This document shows, one piece after another, positions 16,932 through 25,436 of a DNA stretch of 64,000 bases. The position numbers were made by a program, and so were the translations under genes. The DNA comes from Thalassococcus_A lentus (GTDB lineage: Bacteria > Pseudomonadota > Alphaproteobacteria > Rhodobacterales > Rhodobacteraceae). The notes beneath the pieces are model-generated. The model searched no databases and was not told the DNA's origin. It saw only the letters and a list, made by a program, of their open reading frames with translations. Location: the NCBI RefSeq assembly GCF_028023555.1, contig NZ_JAQIOY010000001.1, positions 124,001 to 188,000 on the forward strand, written 5' to 3'. Numbering within the stretch: position 1 is the stretch's first letter; the number at the start of each line of letters is the position of its first letter.

Positions 16932-17804
16932 TTAGCGTTTACCGTAGTAGAGGCCCACCACGTGTTCAGCTTCGGCAAAGAAGAGCCATCGGGCAACCGC
17001 GACGCCGGCCACATGAGCCAGCACTGCGACCAACGCCCAGACATGTCCAAACGGAAGCAACAATAGCAAGACCGGCAAAACCATCATCAGGCCCAGCGCA
17101 ATCAGGCGCAGCTTCTGTGAATGCTTGCGGCCTACGACGTGCACCATTTCGCGCAGCAAATAGTTGTTCCCAGTGTGCGGCGGTTCAAAGGCACGCACGG
17201 CACCGATCGATCCGAGGCCGGTTGCCGATTCCATCGACGAACCAGAATCCTTGAGACGTTTGTCACCGGTCTGCCACCACCACGCCTGCAAACCGCCTGC
17301 GATCAGCAAAAGAACCATGGCGATCGTGACCCGCCCGGACAAAAGCGCCCCGCCAGCCAAGGCCAGTGCGAGGAACAATGCAGAGGTCGACCAATGGTGC
17401 CAACGCGGCACTGTCTTGAGCTGGGCATAAATCATCGACGTTGTGTAGACCGTCAGCAGGCACAGCACTGCTCCCAGCCAACCCAATGGCGCGATCTGAA
17501 CGCTGAAGAAGACGAGGAAAAAGGCGTAAATGCCCATCACCGTCAACGCAGCGACGGCGCACCATGCTTCGCGTGACAGCCAACTGGTCTGCCACTGCGT
17601 AAAGGCCTTGAGCGCACGCTCTGGCCGCCCGAGGTGGAAAGTCGAGGCCGACAAGCCGCCAACGGCCATTGCGTAGCCGATGGCAAAGAATGCGAACCCG
17701 ACCCAACCGGTCGGCGCAGTCGGATCGAGCCCGAGCCAGAACAACAGCCCCAGCCCGAGGCCAGACAGTGTGGTGAATGCGATAATGGACGGCGCTGGAT
17801 GCAT
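16932..17804 (-). CDS. soeC: Sulfite dehydrogenase membrane anchor subunit SoeC
   Basis: 290 residues with about eight membrane helices, of the DmsC/NrfD-type anchor family. It passes electrons from SoeB to the quinone pool. Visible features are the N-terminal HPAPSIIAFTTLSGLGLGLL, the conserved STFHLGRPERALKAFTQWQT loop, and SWLSREAW. The start overlaps the soeB stop by one base. As the last gene of the unit it is followed by a terminator. Assignment to sulfite rather than DMSO depends on the xsc/tauE context and on SoeA lacking a Tat signal. Confidence 0.88.
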   Translation of the reverse strand: MHPAPSIIAFTTLSGLGLGLLFWLGLDPTAPTGWVGFAFFAIGYAMAVGGLSASTFHLGRPERALKAFTQWQTSWLSREAWCAVAALTVMGIYAFFLVFFSVQIAPLGWLGAVLCLLTVYTTSMIYAQLKTVPRWHHWSTSALFLALALAGGALLSGRVTIAMVLLLIAGGLQAWWWQTGDKRLKDSGSSMESATGLGSIGAVRAFEPPHTGNNYLLREMVHVVGRKHSQKLRLIALGLMMVLPVLLLLLPFGHVWALVAVLAHVAGVAVARWLFFAEAEHVVGLYYGKR

Positions 17805-18571
17805 CAGAGCTTCTCCAAGGTCTTGTCGAGCCAGCCGAGGAACCCTTGGGGCTCTTCGGCAACTGGTTCAAGGTAAGGTGCGAGCACATCGGTCTCGCCT
17901 TGCCAGCCGTCCTTTGGACGGGGTGGCAGGTATTTGTTCACGGGCTTGGTGCCTTGTTCCGGCATCAGATCCATTCCGCCACGTTCGGCCACAAGCTGAC
18001 TGACCGCGCTATCTGGATCGCTGAAATCACCAAAGTGGCGTGCGCCCGCAGGGCAGGTTCGCACACAAGCCGGTTCCCGGTCTTCTTCGGGCAGGTTTTC
18101 GTTGTAAATCCGGTCCACGCAAAGCGTGCACTTCTTCATCACACCTTCGGCCTGATCCAGTTCGCGTGCGCCATAGGGGCAGGCCCATGCGCACAGGCCG
18201 CAGCCAATGCAGTCGGATTCGTTGACCAGAACGATCCCATCCTCCACGCGCTTGTAGCTGGCCCCTGTCGGGCAAACTGTAACGCAGGGCGCGTCTTCGC
18301 AGTGCAAGCAAGACTTTGGAAAGTGAATCAGCTGGGCCGCCGGGTGGGGCATGGCTGACGTGGCCAGTGGCTGCACTTCGTAACTGTGCACACGGTTCAG
18401 GAACGTCCCGGATGGGTCAGCGCCATAAGGGTCCTGATCGGACAATGGTGCGCCATAGTTTTCGGTGTTCCAGCCTTTGCAGGATACCACGCAGGCATGA
18501 CAGCCGACGCAGGTATCAAGATCAATCACAAGACCCAGCTTGCGCTGAGTGCTGTCGGGCAATTGGGTCAT
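17804..18571 (-). CDS. soeB: Sulfite dehydrogenase iron-sulfur subunit SoeB
   Basis: 255 residues with four ferredoxin-type [4Fe-4S] motifs: C21-x2-C24-x2-C27-x3-C31, then CLHCEDAPCVTVCP, CIGCGLCAWACPYGA, and CTLCVDRI...CVRTCP. This DmsB/NrfC-like subunit links the molybdopterin subunit SoeA to the membrane anchor SoeC in the cytoplasm. The start at 18571 (MTQLPDSTQRK) was chosen over one nine codons upstream, since the ATGA overlap with the preceding 69-aa gene and a GGAGCC ribosome site support it. Confidence 0.9.
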   Translation of the reverse strand: MTQLPDSTQRKLGLVIDLDTCVGCHACVVSCKGWNTENYGAPLSDQDPYGADPSGTFLNRVHSYEVQPLATSAMPHPAAQLIHFPKSCLHCEDAPCVTVCPTGASYKRVEDGIVLVNESDCIGCGLCAWACPYGARELDQAEGVMKKCTLCVDRIYNENLPEEDREPACVRTCPAGARHFGDFSDPDSAVSQLVAERGGMDLMPEQGTKPVNKYLPPRPKDGWQGETDVLAPYLEPVAEEPQGFLGWLDKTLEKL

Positions 18572-18777
18572 GTCTGGCTCCAGATTCGGGATGCACAATC
18601 GATACAGAGGCCATGCGTGGCCGTTGCGATGGCCGATGGATCGGCCGGCGATGGCATCAAGACAACAGGGGCTTCCTTTTCAGGATCCCATGTGGCGACG
18701 AAGAAAATGAACGACCCTGCAACCGCCAGAAAGAAGAAGGCGATCCCAAAGAGGGTCAGTTTCATGGTTTTGGTCAT
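18568..18777 (-). CDS. 69-aa single-pass membrane protein between soeA and soeB
   Basis: 69 residues. The N-terminus is MTKTMK, a strong membrane helix spans about 6-28 (LTLFGIAFFFLAVAGSFIFF), and a short acidic/proline-rich tail ends in GLCIDCASRIWSQT with a C-x2-C pair but no haem-binding His. Its start overlaps the soeA stop and its stop overlaps the soeB start, each by four bases (ATGA), so it is translationally coupled on both sides. That arrangement argues for a real, stoichiometric gene. No named family is recognised; a role in SoeABC assembly or membrane attachment is inference. Confidence 0.65.
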   Translation of the reverse strand: MTKTMKLTLFGIAFFFLAVAGSFIFFVATWDPEKEAPVVLMPSPADPSAIATATHGLCIDCASRIWSQT

Positions 18778-21602
18778 TTGCCCACCTTCCAGCGCAGCTG
18801 GTCAGGGCCGGTGCCAACCGGTGACTTGATCGGTGCAAAACCGGGCTGGCTCTCGGCCGGGGCTTCTGCCTTTTCCATCTTTACACGCAGATCAAACCAA
18901 GCAGCCTGACCTGTAATCGGGTCAGAGTTTGCCCACCGCAGGCCATCGCCCTTGGGCGGCAGCAATTCGTGGATCAGGTGATTCAACAAGAAGCCCTTGG
19001 TTGCTTCTGGCGCACCATCCTCAAGGGCCCATGCGCCTTTGCGTTTGCCAATGGCGTTCCATGTCCAGACAGTGTTTTCGTTCAGGGCCGCCATATGGGC
19101 CGCCGGCACTGTAATTTCGCCATGAGACGAGGTGACCCGCACCCAATCGCCATCGCTCAGGCCCAGCTTTTCCCACCAGTGTGTCGGCAGATAAAGCGGA
19201 TTGTGCCCGTGGATCTGGCGCAACCACGCGTTCTGGGTTCCCCAGCTATGATACATGGCCATAGGTCGCTGTGTCAGCGCGTGAACCGGGAATTCCTCGA
19301 GGTCTTCGCGTTCATCCGACAGTGGAGCATACCAAAGCGGCAGTGGGTCCATCGTGTGCTTCAGTCGTTCGCGCAGGTGTTCTGGCGGCTGACGGTCGCC
19401 ATGCCCTTCGGCGGCGCGCTGGAATTTGCGCAGTGGCTCAACATAGATGTCGAACAGATATGGCGCAGGCGCATCATAAAGGCCGAGGTTCACGGCCCAA
19501 TCCTGATAGGCATTGTTCCACGGCTTGTAGAACTGAGCGTCGTCAGGAATGTGGAACACACCAAAGCCGCCATTCGCGATATAGCTGTCGATCTGCGCTT
19601 CGTTGGGTTCGCCGCGCCCGTCAGACAGACCGTTTTCACCCATACGCCAACCAGCGAGCGGGCCAATCCCCGGCTTGCGCTGGTGGTTCACGATATAGTC
19701 GGCATAGTCCTCAAACTTGGCGCTGCCATCATCATTGACGAAACCGGGCAATCCAAGACGGGCGGCAAGGTCGATCAACACAGACTGGAAACCACGGACG
19801 TCACGGTCAGGTTCGACCACAGGCCAACGGATCGCATCCGCCGCGGCTTCTGGTTCGGAAATCGGACGGTCGAGCAGCGAAATGCAATCATGCCGTTCAA
19901 GGTATGTGGTATCGGGCAAGATCAGGTCGGCGTAGGCCACCATTTCCGAGGAATAGGCATCCGAATAGATGATGTTCGGGATGACGTAGTCGCCGTTTTC
20001 ATCCGTATCGGTCAGCATCTCCATGACGCTGCGCGTGTTCATCGACGAGTTCCACGCCATGTTCGCCATATACAGGAACAGCGTGTCGACCTTATAGGGA
20101 TCGCCAGCGTGTGCGTTCGAAATCACCATGTGCATCAAGCCATGTGCTGACAACGGATGTTCCCAGGTAAAGGCTTTGTCGATGCGGATCGGGCTGCCGT
20201 CTTCGTGCAGCGCCAGATCTTCGGGGCCTTGCGGATAGCCAAGGTGCGGTCCATCCAGTGGCTTGCCCGGCGTCGCGGTGAAATGCGGCTTGGGATGCGC
20301 TGTGGATGGCTTGGGGTAAGGCGGCTTGAAGCGGAAACCACCGGGCGTTTCAACGCTGCCCAGAATGATTTGCAGCATGTGCAGCGACCGGCAGGTCTGG
20401 AAGCCGTTGGAATGGGCGCTGATCCCACGCATCGCGTGGAAGCTGACTGGGCGGCCGACCATTTTGTCGTGCGTGTCACCGCGGAAATCGGTCCAGCTGT
20501 GATCCAGCTCAATTGCTTCGTCAAAGGCAACACGAGCGATTTCAGCCGCGATACGGCGAATGCGCTCTGCGGAAATCCCGCACTGAGGCCCAACCACATC
20601 AGGCGAATACTTTGCGTCCAGATAACGTTCGGCCATCTGGTTCATGACCGTAACATGGGTCACACCGGCCATTCGGATATGACCGTTCAGATCGGGCTGA
20701 ACACCTTTTTGGTCGAAGGGCGCAGGTTTGCCCGTGCGGCGGTCGATGACGAGCATCTTGCCATCATCATCCCGCAAGAACATGCCGTAGTCGTCCGACT
20801 TGGGATCGCTGTCCAGCAGAACCGGCGCATTTGTGAAACGCGCGAGATACTCAAGGTCGATTTTTCCGGCACGCATCAATTCGTGCACGAGGCTGAGAAT
20901 GAACAGCCCGTCCATGCCGGGCGTGATTCCGACCCATTCATCCGCGACTGCGTTGTATCCAGTGCGGATCGGGTTAACGCCGATAACCTTGGCACCGCGT
21001 TCCTTGAGGCGGCCAAGACCCATCTTGATCGGATTACTGTCATGGTCTTCGGCGACACCGAAAATCATGAAGAGTTTGGTGCGCTCCCAGTCAGGAGCGC
21101 CGAATTCCCAAAAGGCGCCGCCCATTGTGTAAATGCCGGCAGTGGCCATGTTAACCGAGCAGAAACCACCATGTGCCGCAAAATTCGGCGTACCGAACTG
21201 CTGCGCCCACAGGCCGGTAAAACTTTGCGATTGGTCGCGCCCCGTGAAGAATGCCAGTTTCTCCGGTGCGGTTTCGCGAATTGGTTTGAGCCAGCCTACA
21301 GCCTGCTCCAGTGCTTCATCCCAGCTGATTTCCTCGAACTGGCCAGAGCCACGCGGGCCGACACGACGCATAGGAGCACGCAGCCGCGAAGGCGCGTTGT
21401 GCTGCATGATCCCGGCGCTGCCTTTGGCACAAAGCACACCCTTGTTCACTGGGTGGTCTCGGTTGCCTTCTATGTAGGCGACCTTGCCATCCTTCATGTG
21501 CACGTTGATGCCGCAGCGACAGGCACACATGTAGCAGGTGGTCTTGCGTACTTCGTCAGAGACGTGTGGCGAAGTATCGAGGTTCGGCATCGGGATGGAC
21601 AT
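18774..21602 (-). CDS. soeA: Sulfite dehydrogenase molybdopterin subunit SoeA
   Basis: 942 residues of the DMSO-reductase molybdoenzyme family. SoeA is the catalytic subunit that oxidises sulfite to sulfate on the cytoplasmic face of the membrane. The N-terminal [4Fe-4S] motif is C23-x2-C26-x3-C30...C58-A-K-G. Further blocks include GRDQSQSFTGLWAQQFG, FGVAEDHDSNPIKMGLG and the C-terminal molybdopterin-binding LYLPTHWWEKLGLSDGDWV. There is no twin-arginine signal, as expected for SoeA. ATG 21602 follows GAGGAG; a longer frame upstream is not supported. The following genes are a 69-aa membrane protein, soeB and soeC. Confidence 0.9.
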   Translation of the reverse strand: MSIPMPNLDTSPHVSDEVRKTTCYMCACRCGINVHMKDGKVAYIEGNRDHPVNKGVLCAKGSAGIMQHNAPSRLRAPMRRVGPRGSGQFEEISWDEALEQAVGWLKPIRETAPEKLAFFTGRDQSQSFTGLWAQQFGTPNFAAHGGFCSVNMATAGIYTMGGAFWEFGAPDWERTKLFMIFGVAEDHDSNPIKMGLGRLKERGAKVIGVNPIRTGYNAVADEWVGITPGMDGLFILSLVHELMRAGKIDLEYLARFTNAPVLLDSDPKSDDYGMFLRDDDGKMLVIDRRTGKPAPFDQKGVQPDLNGHIRMAGVTHVTVMNQMAERYLDAKYSPDVVGPQCGISAERIRRIAAEIARVAFDEAIELDHSWTDFRGDTHDKMVGRPVSFHAMRGISAHSNGFQTCRSLHMLQIILGSVETPGGFRFKPPYPKPSTAHPKPHFTATPGKPLDGPHLGYPQGPEDLALHEDGSPIRIDKAFTWEHPLSAHGLMHMVISNAHAGDPYKVDTLFLYMANMAWNSSMNTRSVMEMLTDTDENGDYVIPNIIYSDAYSSEMVAYADLILPDTTYLERHDCISLLDRPISEPEAAADAIRWPVVEPDRDVRGFQSVLIDLAARLGLPGFVNDDGSAKFEDYADYIVNHQRKPGIGPLAGWRMGENGLSDGRGEPNEAQIDSYIANGGFGVFHIPDDAQFYKPWNNAYQDWAVNLGLYDAPAPYLFDIYVEPLRKFQRAAEGHGDRQPPEHLRERLKHTMDPLPLWYAPLSDEREDLEEFPVHALTQRPMAMYHSWGTQNAWLRQIHGHNPLYLPTHWWEKLGLSDGDWVRVTSSHGEITVPAAHMAALNENTVWTWNAIGKRKGAWALEDGAPEATKGFLLNHLIHELLPPKGDGLRWANSDPITGQAAWFDLRVKMEKAEAPAESQPGFAPIKSPVGTGPDQLRWKVGK

Positions 21603-21677
21603 CAGGCGGCTCCTCTTCGGCCCTGCAAGGTGCAGGCACGGGAAAGCGAAGTAAAGGTGTCTTGAAAATTCGCCAAT

Positions 21678-21699
21678 AGGCAAAACATCTGTTTTGCCT
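21678..21699. promoter_or_regulatory. Perfect palindrome upstream of soeA
   Basis: AGGCAAAACA (21678-21687) and TGTTTTGCCT (21690-21699) form a perfect 10-bp inverted repeat with two central bases. It lies in the 136-base gap between tauE and soeA. A second imperfect repeat (GTCCC/GGAAC around AAATAAT on the opposite strand) lies next to it at about 21702-21718. There is no T-run on either side, so a protein-binding operator is more likely than a terminator. It could mark an internal promoter for soeA. Confidence 0.4.
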
Positions 21700-21738
21700 C
21701 CGTCCCATTATTTGGAACATTGTTGTATGTGCGAATAT

Positions 21739-22491
21739 TCATGACAGCAGGACGCGCAGCAGAGCTACGCAGGCGAGTACGATCAAAAGGATCAGACAAA
21801 ACGGTTTGTAGTAGGGTTCCCACGCAGGCCGGAACAGAGACTTGCCGATCACAACGCCCAGCGCCGAGGCCGGAGCAAGCGCAAAGCCGCGGATCACTGC
21901 AGTTTGGGTCATCACGCCCATGAGTGTCAGCGTCAAAATGGAAATCACAGCCGAGCAAAAAAGGTACATGACAAGCGATGCGCGCATTTGGCGAGGCGCT
22001 GAATCTCGGGCCAGCACGTAGAGCGCGACGACCATGCCGCCGACCTGCGAAAGCCCGGCGACGATCCCGGCAACCACGCCAGATCCCCAAAGACCCGGTT
22101 TCGTCGCAAGAAACGCCATACGCACCCGAGCCAATTGCGTGATCGCCAGAACGATGATGATGCTCAGTGCGACCAGTTTTGAGGTTTCCAGGGGCAAGGA
22201 CTTCATCAAAGCCAGGCCGAACGGAAGGCCAACTGCCGAGCCTCCGACCAGGCCAATCACCACGGTTTTGTCGGCTTCTTTCAGGCCGCCACGGACCATT
22301 AGGATCGACGCTGTGATTTCCTGCCACCACAAGATCGGAATCAGTTCCACCGGCGGCAGGATGAGCACACCGAGAGACATCACGACCGCAGACAGGGCGA
22401 AGCCGGAAAAGCCCCGGACCATCCCGGCGAGCACACACAACAGCGCCAGAAGCAAAGCATCGCTTGGAGACAGGGAAATTAGCTCTGTCAT
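21739..22491 (-). CDS. tauE: TauE/SafE-family sulfite exporter
   Basis: 250 residues with about eight membrane segments and two internal glycine-rich motifs, AGMVRGFSGFALSAVVMSLG near the N-terminus and GIVAGLSQVGGMVVALYVLA in the second half. This is the duplicated signature of the TauE/SafE (DUF81) family. In taurine-degrading bacteria TauE is proposed to export sulfite released by Xsc. The gene lies 33 bases downstream of pta and is co-oriented with xsc, pta and soeABC, which supports that role. Direction and substrate have not been shown here. Confidence 0.85.
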   Translation of the reverse strand: MTELISLSPSDALLLALLCVLAGMVRGFSGFALSAVVMSLGVLILPPVELIPILWWQEITASILMVRGGLKEADKTVVIGLVGGSAVGLPFGLALMKSLPLETSKLVALSIIIVLAITQLARVRMAFLATKPGLWGSGVVAGIVAGLSQVGGMVVALYVLARDSAPRQMRASLVMYLFCSAVISILTLTLMGVMTQTAVIRGFALAPASALGVVIGKSLFRPAWEPYYKPFCLILLIVLACVALLRVLLS

Positions 22492-22524
22492 AAGATGCGC
22501 CTTCTCCGCAGCAATGCTCGATCA

Positions 22525-23595
22525 TCATTCACGACCCCGGTCCAATGCCTGAACAGCGGTGACGGCGATGATCGCCAAAACATCCTCGGCCGTGCAACCG
22601 CGCGACAGATCATTTGCAGGCGCCGACAGGCCTTGCAACACGGGGCCAATGGCCGTCACACCGCCAAAGCGCTGAGCGGTCTTGTACGCGATATTGCCGG
22701 CTTCGAGGCTTGGAAAGATCAGGACGTTTGCAGCGCCTTCCAAAGGTGAACCGGGCGCTTTGCTTGCAGCGACAGATGGCACCAACGCAGCATCCAGCTG
22801 CAATTCGCCATCCACGGCCAGCGCGGGCGCCTGTGTTCTCAGAATCTCGGTTGCCTCGGAGACCTTGGTCACCGCTTCGTGCGACGCGCTGCCCTTGGTA
22901 GAGAAAGACAACATCGCAACCTTTGGTTCGGCGTCCGCAAGAGATTTGAAGGATTGGGCAGCCTGTTGCGCGATCGACGCCAGTTCTGCTGCATCCGGCG
23001 CGATGACCATGCCACAATCAGAGAACACCATCGCCTCTTGTCCGATTGAATGCCCTTGGGGCGGGCACATCAGAAAGAAGCTGCTGACAAGCTTGGCCTC
23101 GGGTGCTTTGCCGATGACCTGTAATGCCGCCCGAACGGTATCAGAGGTGGTCGCAACAGCGCCACCGACGGTTCCGTCCGCATGTCCGGCCCGCAATAGC
23201 AAGGCCGCAAAAAACAAGGGTTGCTGCACCGCGTCGCGCGCGCGTTCGATCGTCATACCCTTGTGCTGGCGCAGGTCTGTAAAAAGCTGAGCCAGCGGCT
23301 CGCTCAACGGGCTGCTTGCCGGGTCATGGATTGAGATATGCTGGTTTTCGGTGGCACCGAAACTGGCCAACTGAGCCTGAACGGCTTCGGTCTTGCCCAC
23401 CAGCAAAACATCGGCTGCGTCGGCTTCAACCGCAGCCAAGGCACCCGCAACGATACGCGGGTCTTCGCCTTCGGCAAATGCGATGCGCTGACGGTTTGAT
23501 GCAGCACGGTCCAAAAGCCGCGCAAGAGGCGGCAACGACCGGACGCTGCCCAGGATTGTCCCGGGCAGCGTCAAATTTTCAGAGCCTTGGCTCAT
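22525..23595 (-). CDS. pta: Phosphate acetyltransferase
   Basis: 356 residues. It converts acetyl phosphate plus CoA into acetyl-CoA and phosphate; here it uses the acetyl phosphate made by Xsc. Conserved PTA_PTB blocks are visible: RIAFAEGEDPRIVAGALAAV near the N-terminus, HKGMTIERARDAV, HADGTVGGAVATTSDTVRAA, the QEAMVFSDCGMVIAPDAAEL block, and NVLIFPSLEAGNIAYKTAQR near the C-terminus. The size is that of the short, single-domain form, as usual in sulfonate loci. The start overlaps the xsc stop by four bases. Confidence 0.93.
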   Translation of the reverse strand: MSQGSENLTLPGTILGSVRSLPPLARLLDRAASNRQRIAFAEGEDPRIVAGALAAVEADAADVLLVGKTEAVQAQLASFGATENQHISIHDPASSPLSEPLAQLFTDLRQHKGMTIERARDAVQQPLFFAALLLRAGHADGTVGGAVATTSDTVRAALQVIGKAPEAKLVSSFFLMCPPQGHSIGQEAMVFSDCGMVIAPDAAELASIAQQAAQSFKSLADAEPKVAMLSFSTKGSASHEAVTKVSEATEILRTQAPALAVDGELQLDAALVPSVAASKAPGSPLEGAANVLIFPSLEAGNIAYKTAQRFGGVTAIGPVLQGLSAPANDLSRGCTAEDVLAIIAVTAVQALDRGRE

Positions 23596-25373
23596 GCAGA
23601 GGCTTGGGGCTGCATATCCGCAGCGTCGATGCCAGCAACCGAGACAGGCTTCTTCATCGCATCACGACGGAAAGGTTCACCAAGCTCCTGGTTGATCATT
23701 GCTTCGATCAACGTGGTGGTTCCATTTTCCATCTGATCCTTGATCGCCTGATTCAGAGCGTCGGTCAGCTCGTCCATGGTGCGAGCAACAACACCCTTAA
23801 GACCACAGGCCTTGGCAATTCCGGCATAGGACACTTCTTCGTCCAGCTCGGTGCCGACAAAGTTGTCATCGAACCACAGAGTCGAGTTACGCTTTTCCGC
23901 ACCCCACTGGTAGTTGCGGAAGACGATCTGTGTAACCGGTGGCCAATCACCACGACCAATGGCCGTCAGTTCGTTAACCGCGATACCGAACGCGCCGTCG
24001 CCAGCAAACCCAACAACCGGAACGTCAGGCTGACCAATCTTGGCACCGACGATGGCAGGCAGACCGTAGCCACAGGGGCCAAAGAGACCCGGCGCTAGAT
24101 ATTTACGGCCTTCATCAAAGTCAGGATAGGCGTTGCCGATCGCACAGTTGTTGCCGATGTCGGACGAAATGATTGCTTCGCGCGGCAGGGCCTGTTGGAT
24201 CGCACGCCACGCCATGCGCGGGCTCATCCAATCTGGCTTGGCTTCGCGCGCGCGCTCGTTCCAGCTTGTGCCGGGATCGTCGTCTTCGTGGGTCATCTCG
24301 GTCAGCTGCTGCTTCCAGCGCGACTTGGTCTCGGCGATCTTGGCATTGCGTGCATCACGTCCTGCATCACCAGCATCATCCGAAAGACCGTTCAGGATAC
24401 CCTTGGCAACCTTTGCTGCGTCACCCACGATGCCAACCGATACTTTCTTGGTCAGACCGATGCGGTCAGGGTTTATGTCGACCTGAATGATCTTTGCATC
24501 AACCGGCCAGTACTCCATTCCGTAACCCGGAAGGGTCGAGAACGGGTTCAGGCGAGTGCCAAGACACAGAACAACGTCAGCGTCTTTGATCAGTTCCATG
24601 CCAGCCTTGGAGCCGTTGTAGCCCAGTGGGCCAGCAAACAGAGGGTGCGAGCCAGGAAAGGCGTCGTTGTGCTGGTAGCCAACACAAACCGGGGCGGACA
24701 GGCGCTCGGCTAGTTCTTTGGATGCTTCGATGCCGCCCTGCGACAGGACAACGCCCGCACCATTCAGAATGACAGGGTTCTTGGCCGAGGAAAGCAGATC
24801 AGCAGCGGCCTGAACCGAGTTTTCGCCACCGGGGCTTTGTTCAAACTCGATCGGATCAGGGATGGCGATGTCGACAACCTGCGTCCAGAAATCACGTGGG
24901 ATGTTGATCTGTGCCGGACCGGACAGGCGCTTTGCTTTGGCGATAACGCGGGTCAGCACTTCGGCGACACGCGACGGATCACGTACTTCTTCCTGATAGG
25001 CGACCATGTCTTCGAACAGCTTCATCTGTTCAACTTCCTGGAAGCCACCCTGACCAATGGTCTTGTTGGCGGCCTGAGGCGTCACAAGCAACAACGGCGT
25101 GTGGTTCCAGTAGGCTGTTTTGACAGCAGTCACAAAGTTGGTGATGCCCGGGCCGTTCTGGGCAATCATCATCGACATCTTGCCGGTGGCGCGGGTGAAA
25201 CCGTCAGACATGAAGCCAGCAGAGCCTTCGTGTGCGCAGTCCCAAAACTTGATTCCCGCAGCCGGGAACAGATCGGAAATCGGCATCATGGCCGAACCGA
25301 TAATACCAAAGGCATGCTCGATGCCGTGGCGCTGCAGTACTTTTACAAAAGCTTCTTCTGTGGTCATTTTCAT
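23592..25373 (-). CDS. xsc: Sulfoacetaldehyde acetyltransferase
   Basis: 593 residues. This thiamine-diphosphate enzyme cleaves sulfoacetaldehyde with phosphate to sulfite and acetyl phosphate, the desulfonation step for taurine, isethionate and other C2 sulfonates. The PYR domain starts MKMTTEEAFVKVLQRHGIEH and has the HEGSAGFMSDGFTRATGKMS region. The TPP-binding signature GDGAFGIAVNELTAIGRGDW...FRNYQWG is in the C-terminal half. The length matches characterised Xsc. ATG 25373 has GGGAGA upstream, part of which lies in the leader hairpin. Genes for the upstream taurine steps are outside the window. Confidence 0.95.
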   Translation of the reverse strand: MKMTTEEAFVKVLQRHGIEHAFGIIGSAMMPISDLFPAAGIKFWDCAHEGSAGFMSDGFTRATGKMSMMIAQNGPGITNFVTAVKTAYWNHTPLLLVTPQAANKTIGQGGFQEVEQMKLFEDMVAYQEEVRDPSRVAEVLTRVIAKAKRLSGPAQINIPRDFWTQVVDIAIPDPIEFEQSPGGENSVQAAADLLSSAKNPVILNGAGVVLSQGGIEASKELAERLSAPVCVGYQHNDAFPGSHPLFAGPLGYNGSKAGMELIKDADVVLCLGTRLNPFSTLPGYGMEYWPVDAKIIQVDINPDRIGLTKKVSVGIVGDAAKVAKGILNGLSDDAGDAGRDARNAKIAETKSRWKQQLTEMTHEDDDPGTSWNERAREAKPDWMSPRMAWRAIQQALPREAIISSDIGNNCAIGNAYPDFDEGRKYLAPGLFGPCGYGLPAIVGAKIGQPDVPVVGFAGDGAFGIAVNELTAIGRGDWPPVTQIVFRNYQWGAEKRNSTLWFDDNFVGTELDEEVSYAGIAKACGLKGVVARTMDELTDALNQAIKDQMENGTTTLIEAMINQELGEPFRRDAMKKPVSVAGIDAADMQPQASA

Positions 25374-25383
25374 GAAAGCGTCT

Positions 25384-25436
25384 CCCAAGCTATTACGCCG
25401 ACCTCGTGCGGGTCGGCGGCTTGGGATCGGTAATAC
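25384..25436 (-). promoter_or_regulatory. Structured xsc leader that can sequester the ribosome site
   Basis: In the xsc direction the leader reads CCCAAGC + CGCCGACC, loop CGCACGA, GGTCGGCG, bulge TAATA, GCTTGGG, then AGACGCTTTC and the ATG. The two arms give 8 + 7 perfect base pairs around a one-sided 5-nt bulge. The outer arm contains the GGG of the Shine-Dalgarno GGGAG. A TATTAC segment about four bases upstream of the first arm is complementary to GTAATA (bulge plus one base), so a competing helix or pseudoknot is possible. The same bases could instead be a -10 element or operator. Function is inferred from structure only. Confidence 0.5.

Noticed and set aside
20157..21665. 502-codon open frame on the plus strand opposite soeA
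   Set aside because: It lies entirely antisense to soeA, whose motifs are intact. The translated product has no recognisable domain, and high-GC third positions explain the long antisense frame.
21678..21699. Palindrome before soeA as a rho-independent terminator
   Set aside because: There is no T-run after it on either strand, and the loop would be only two bases without fraying.
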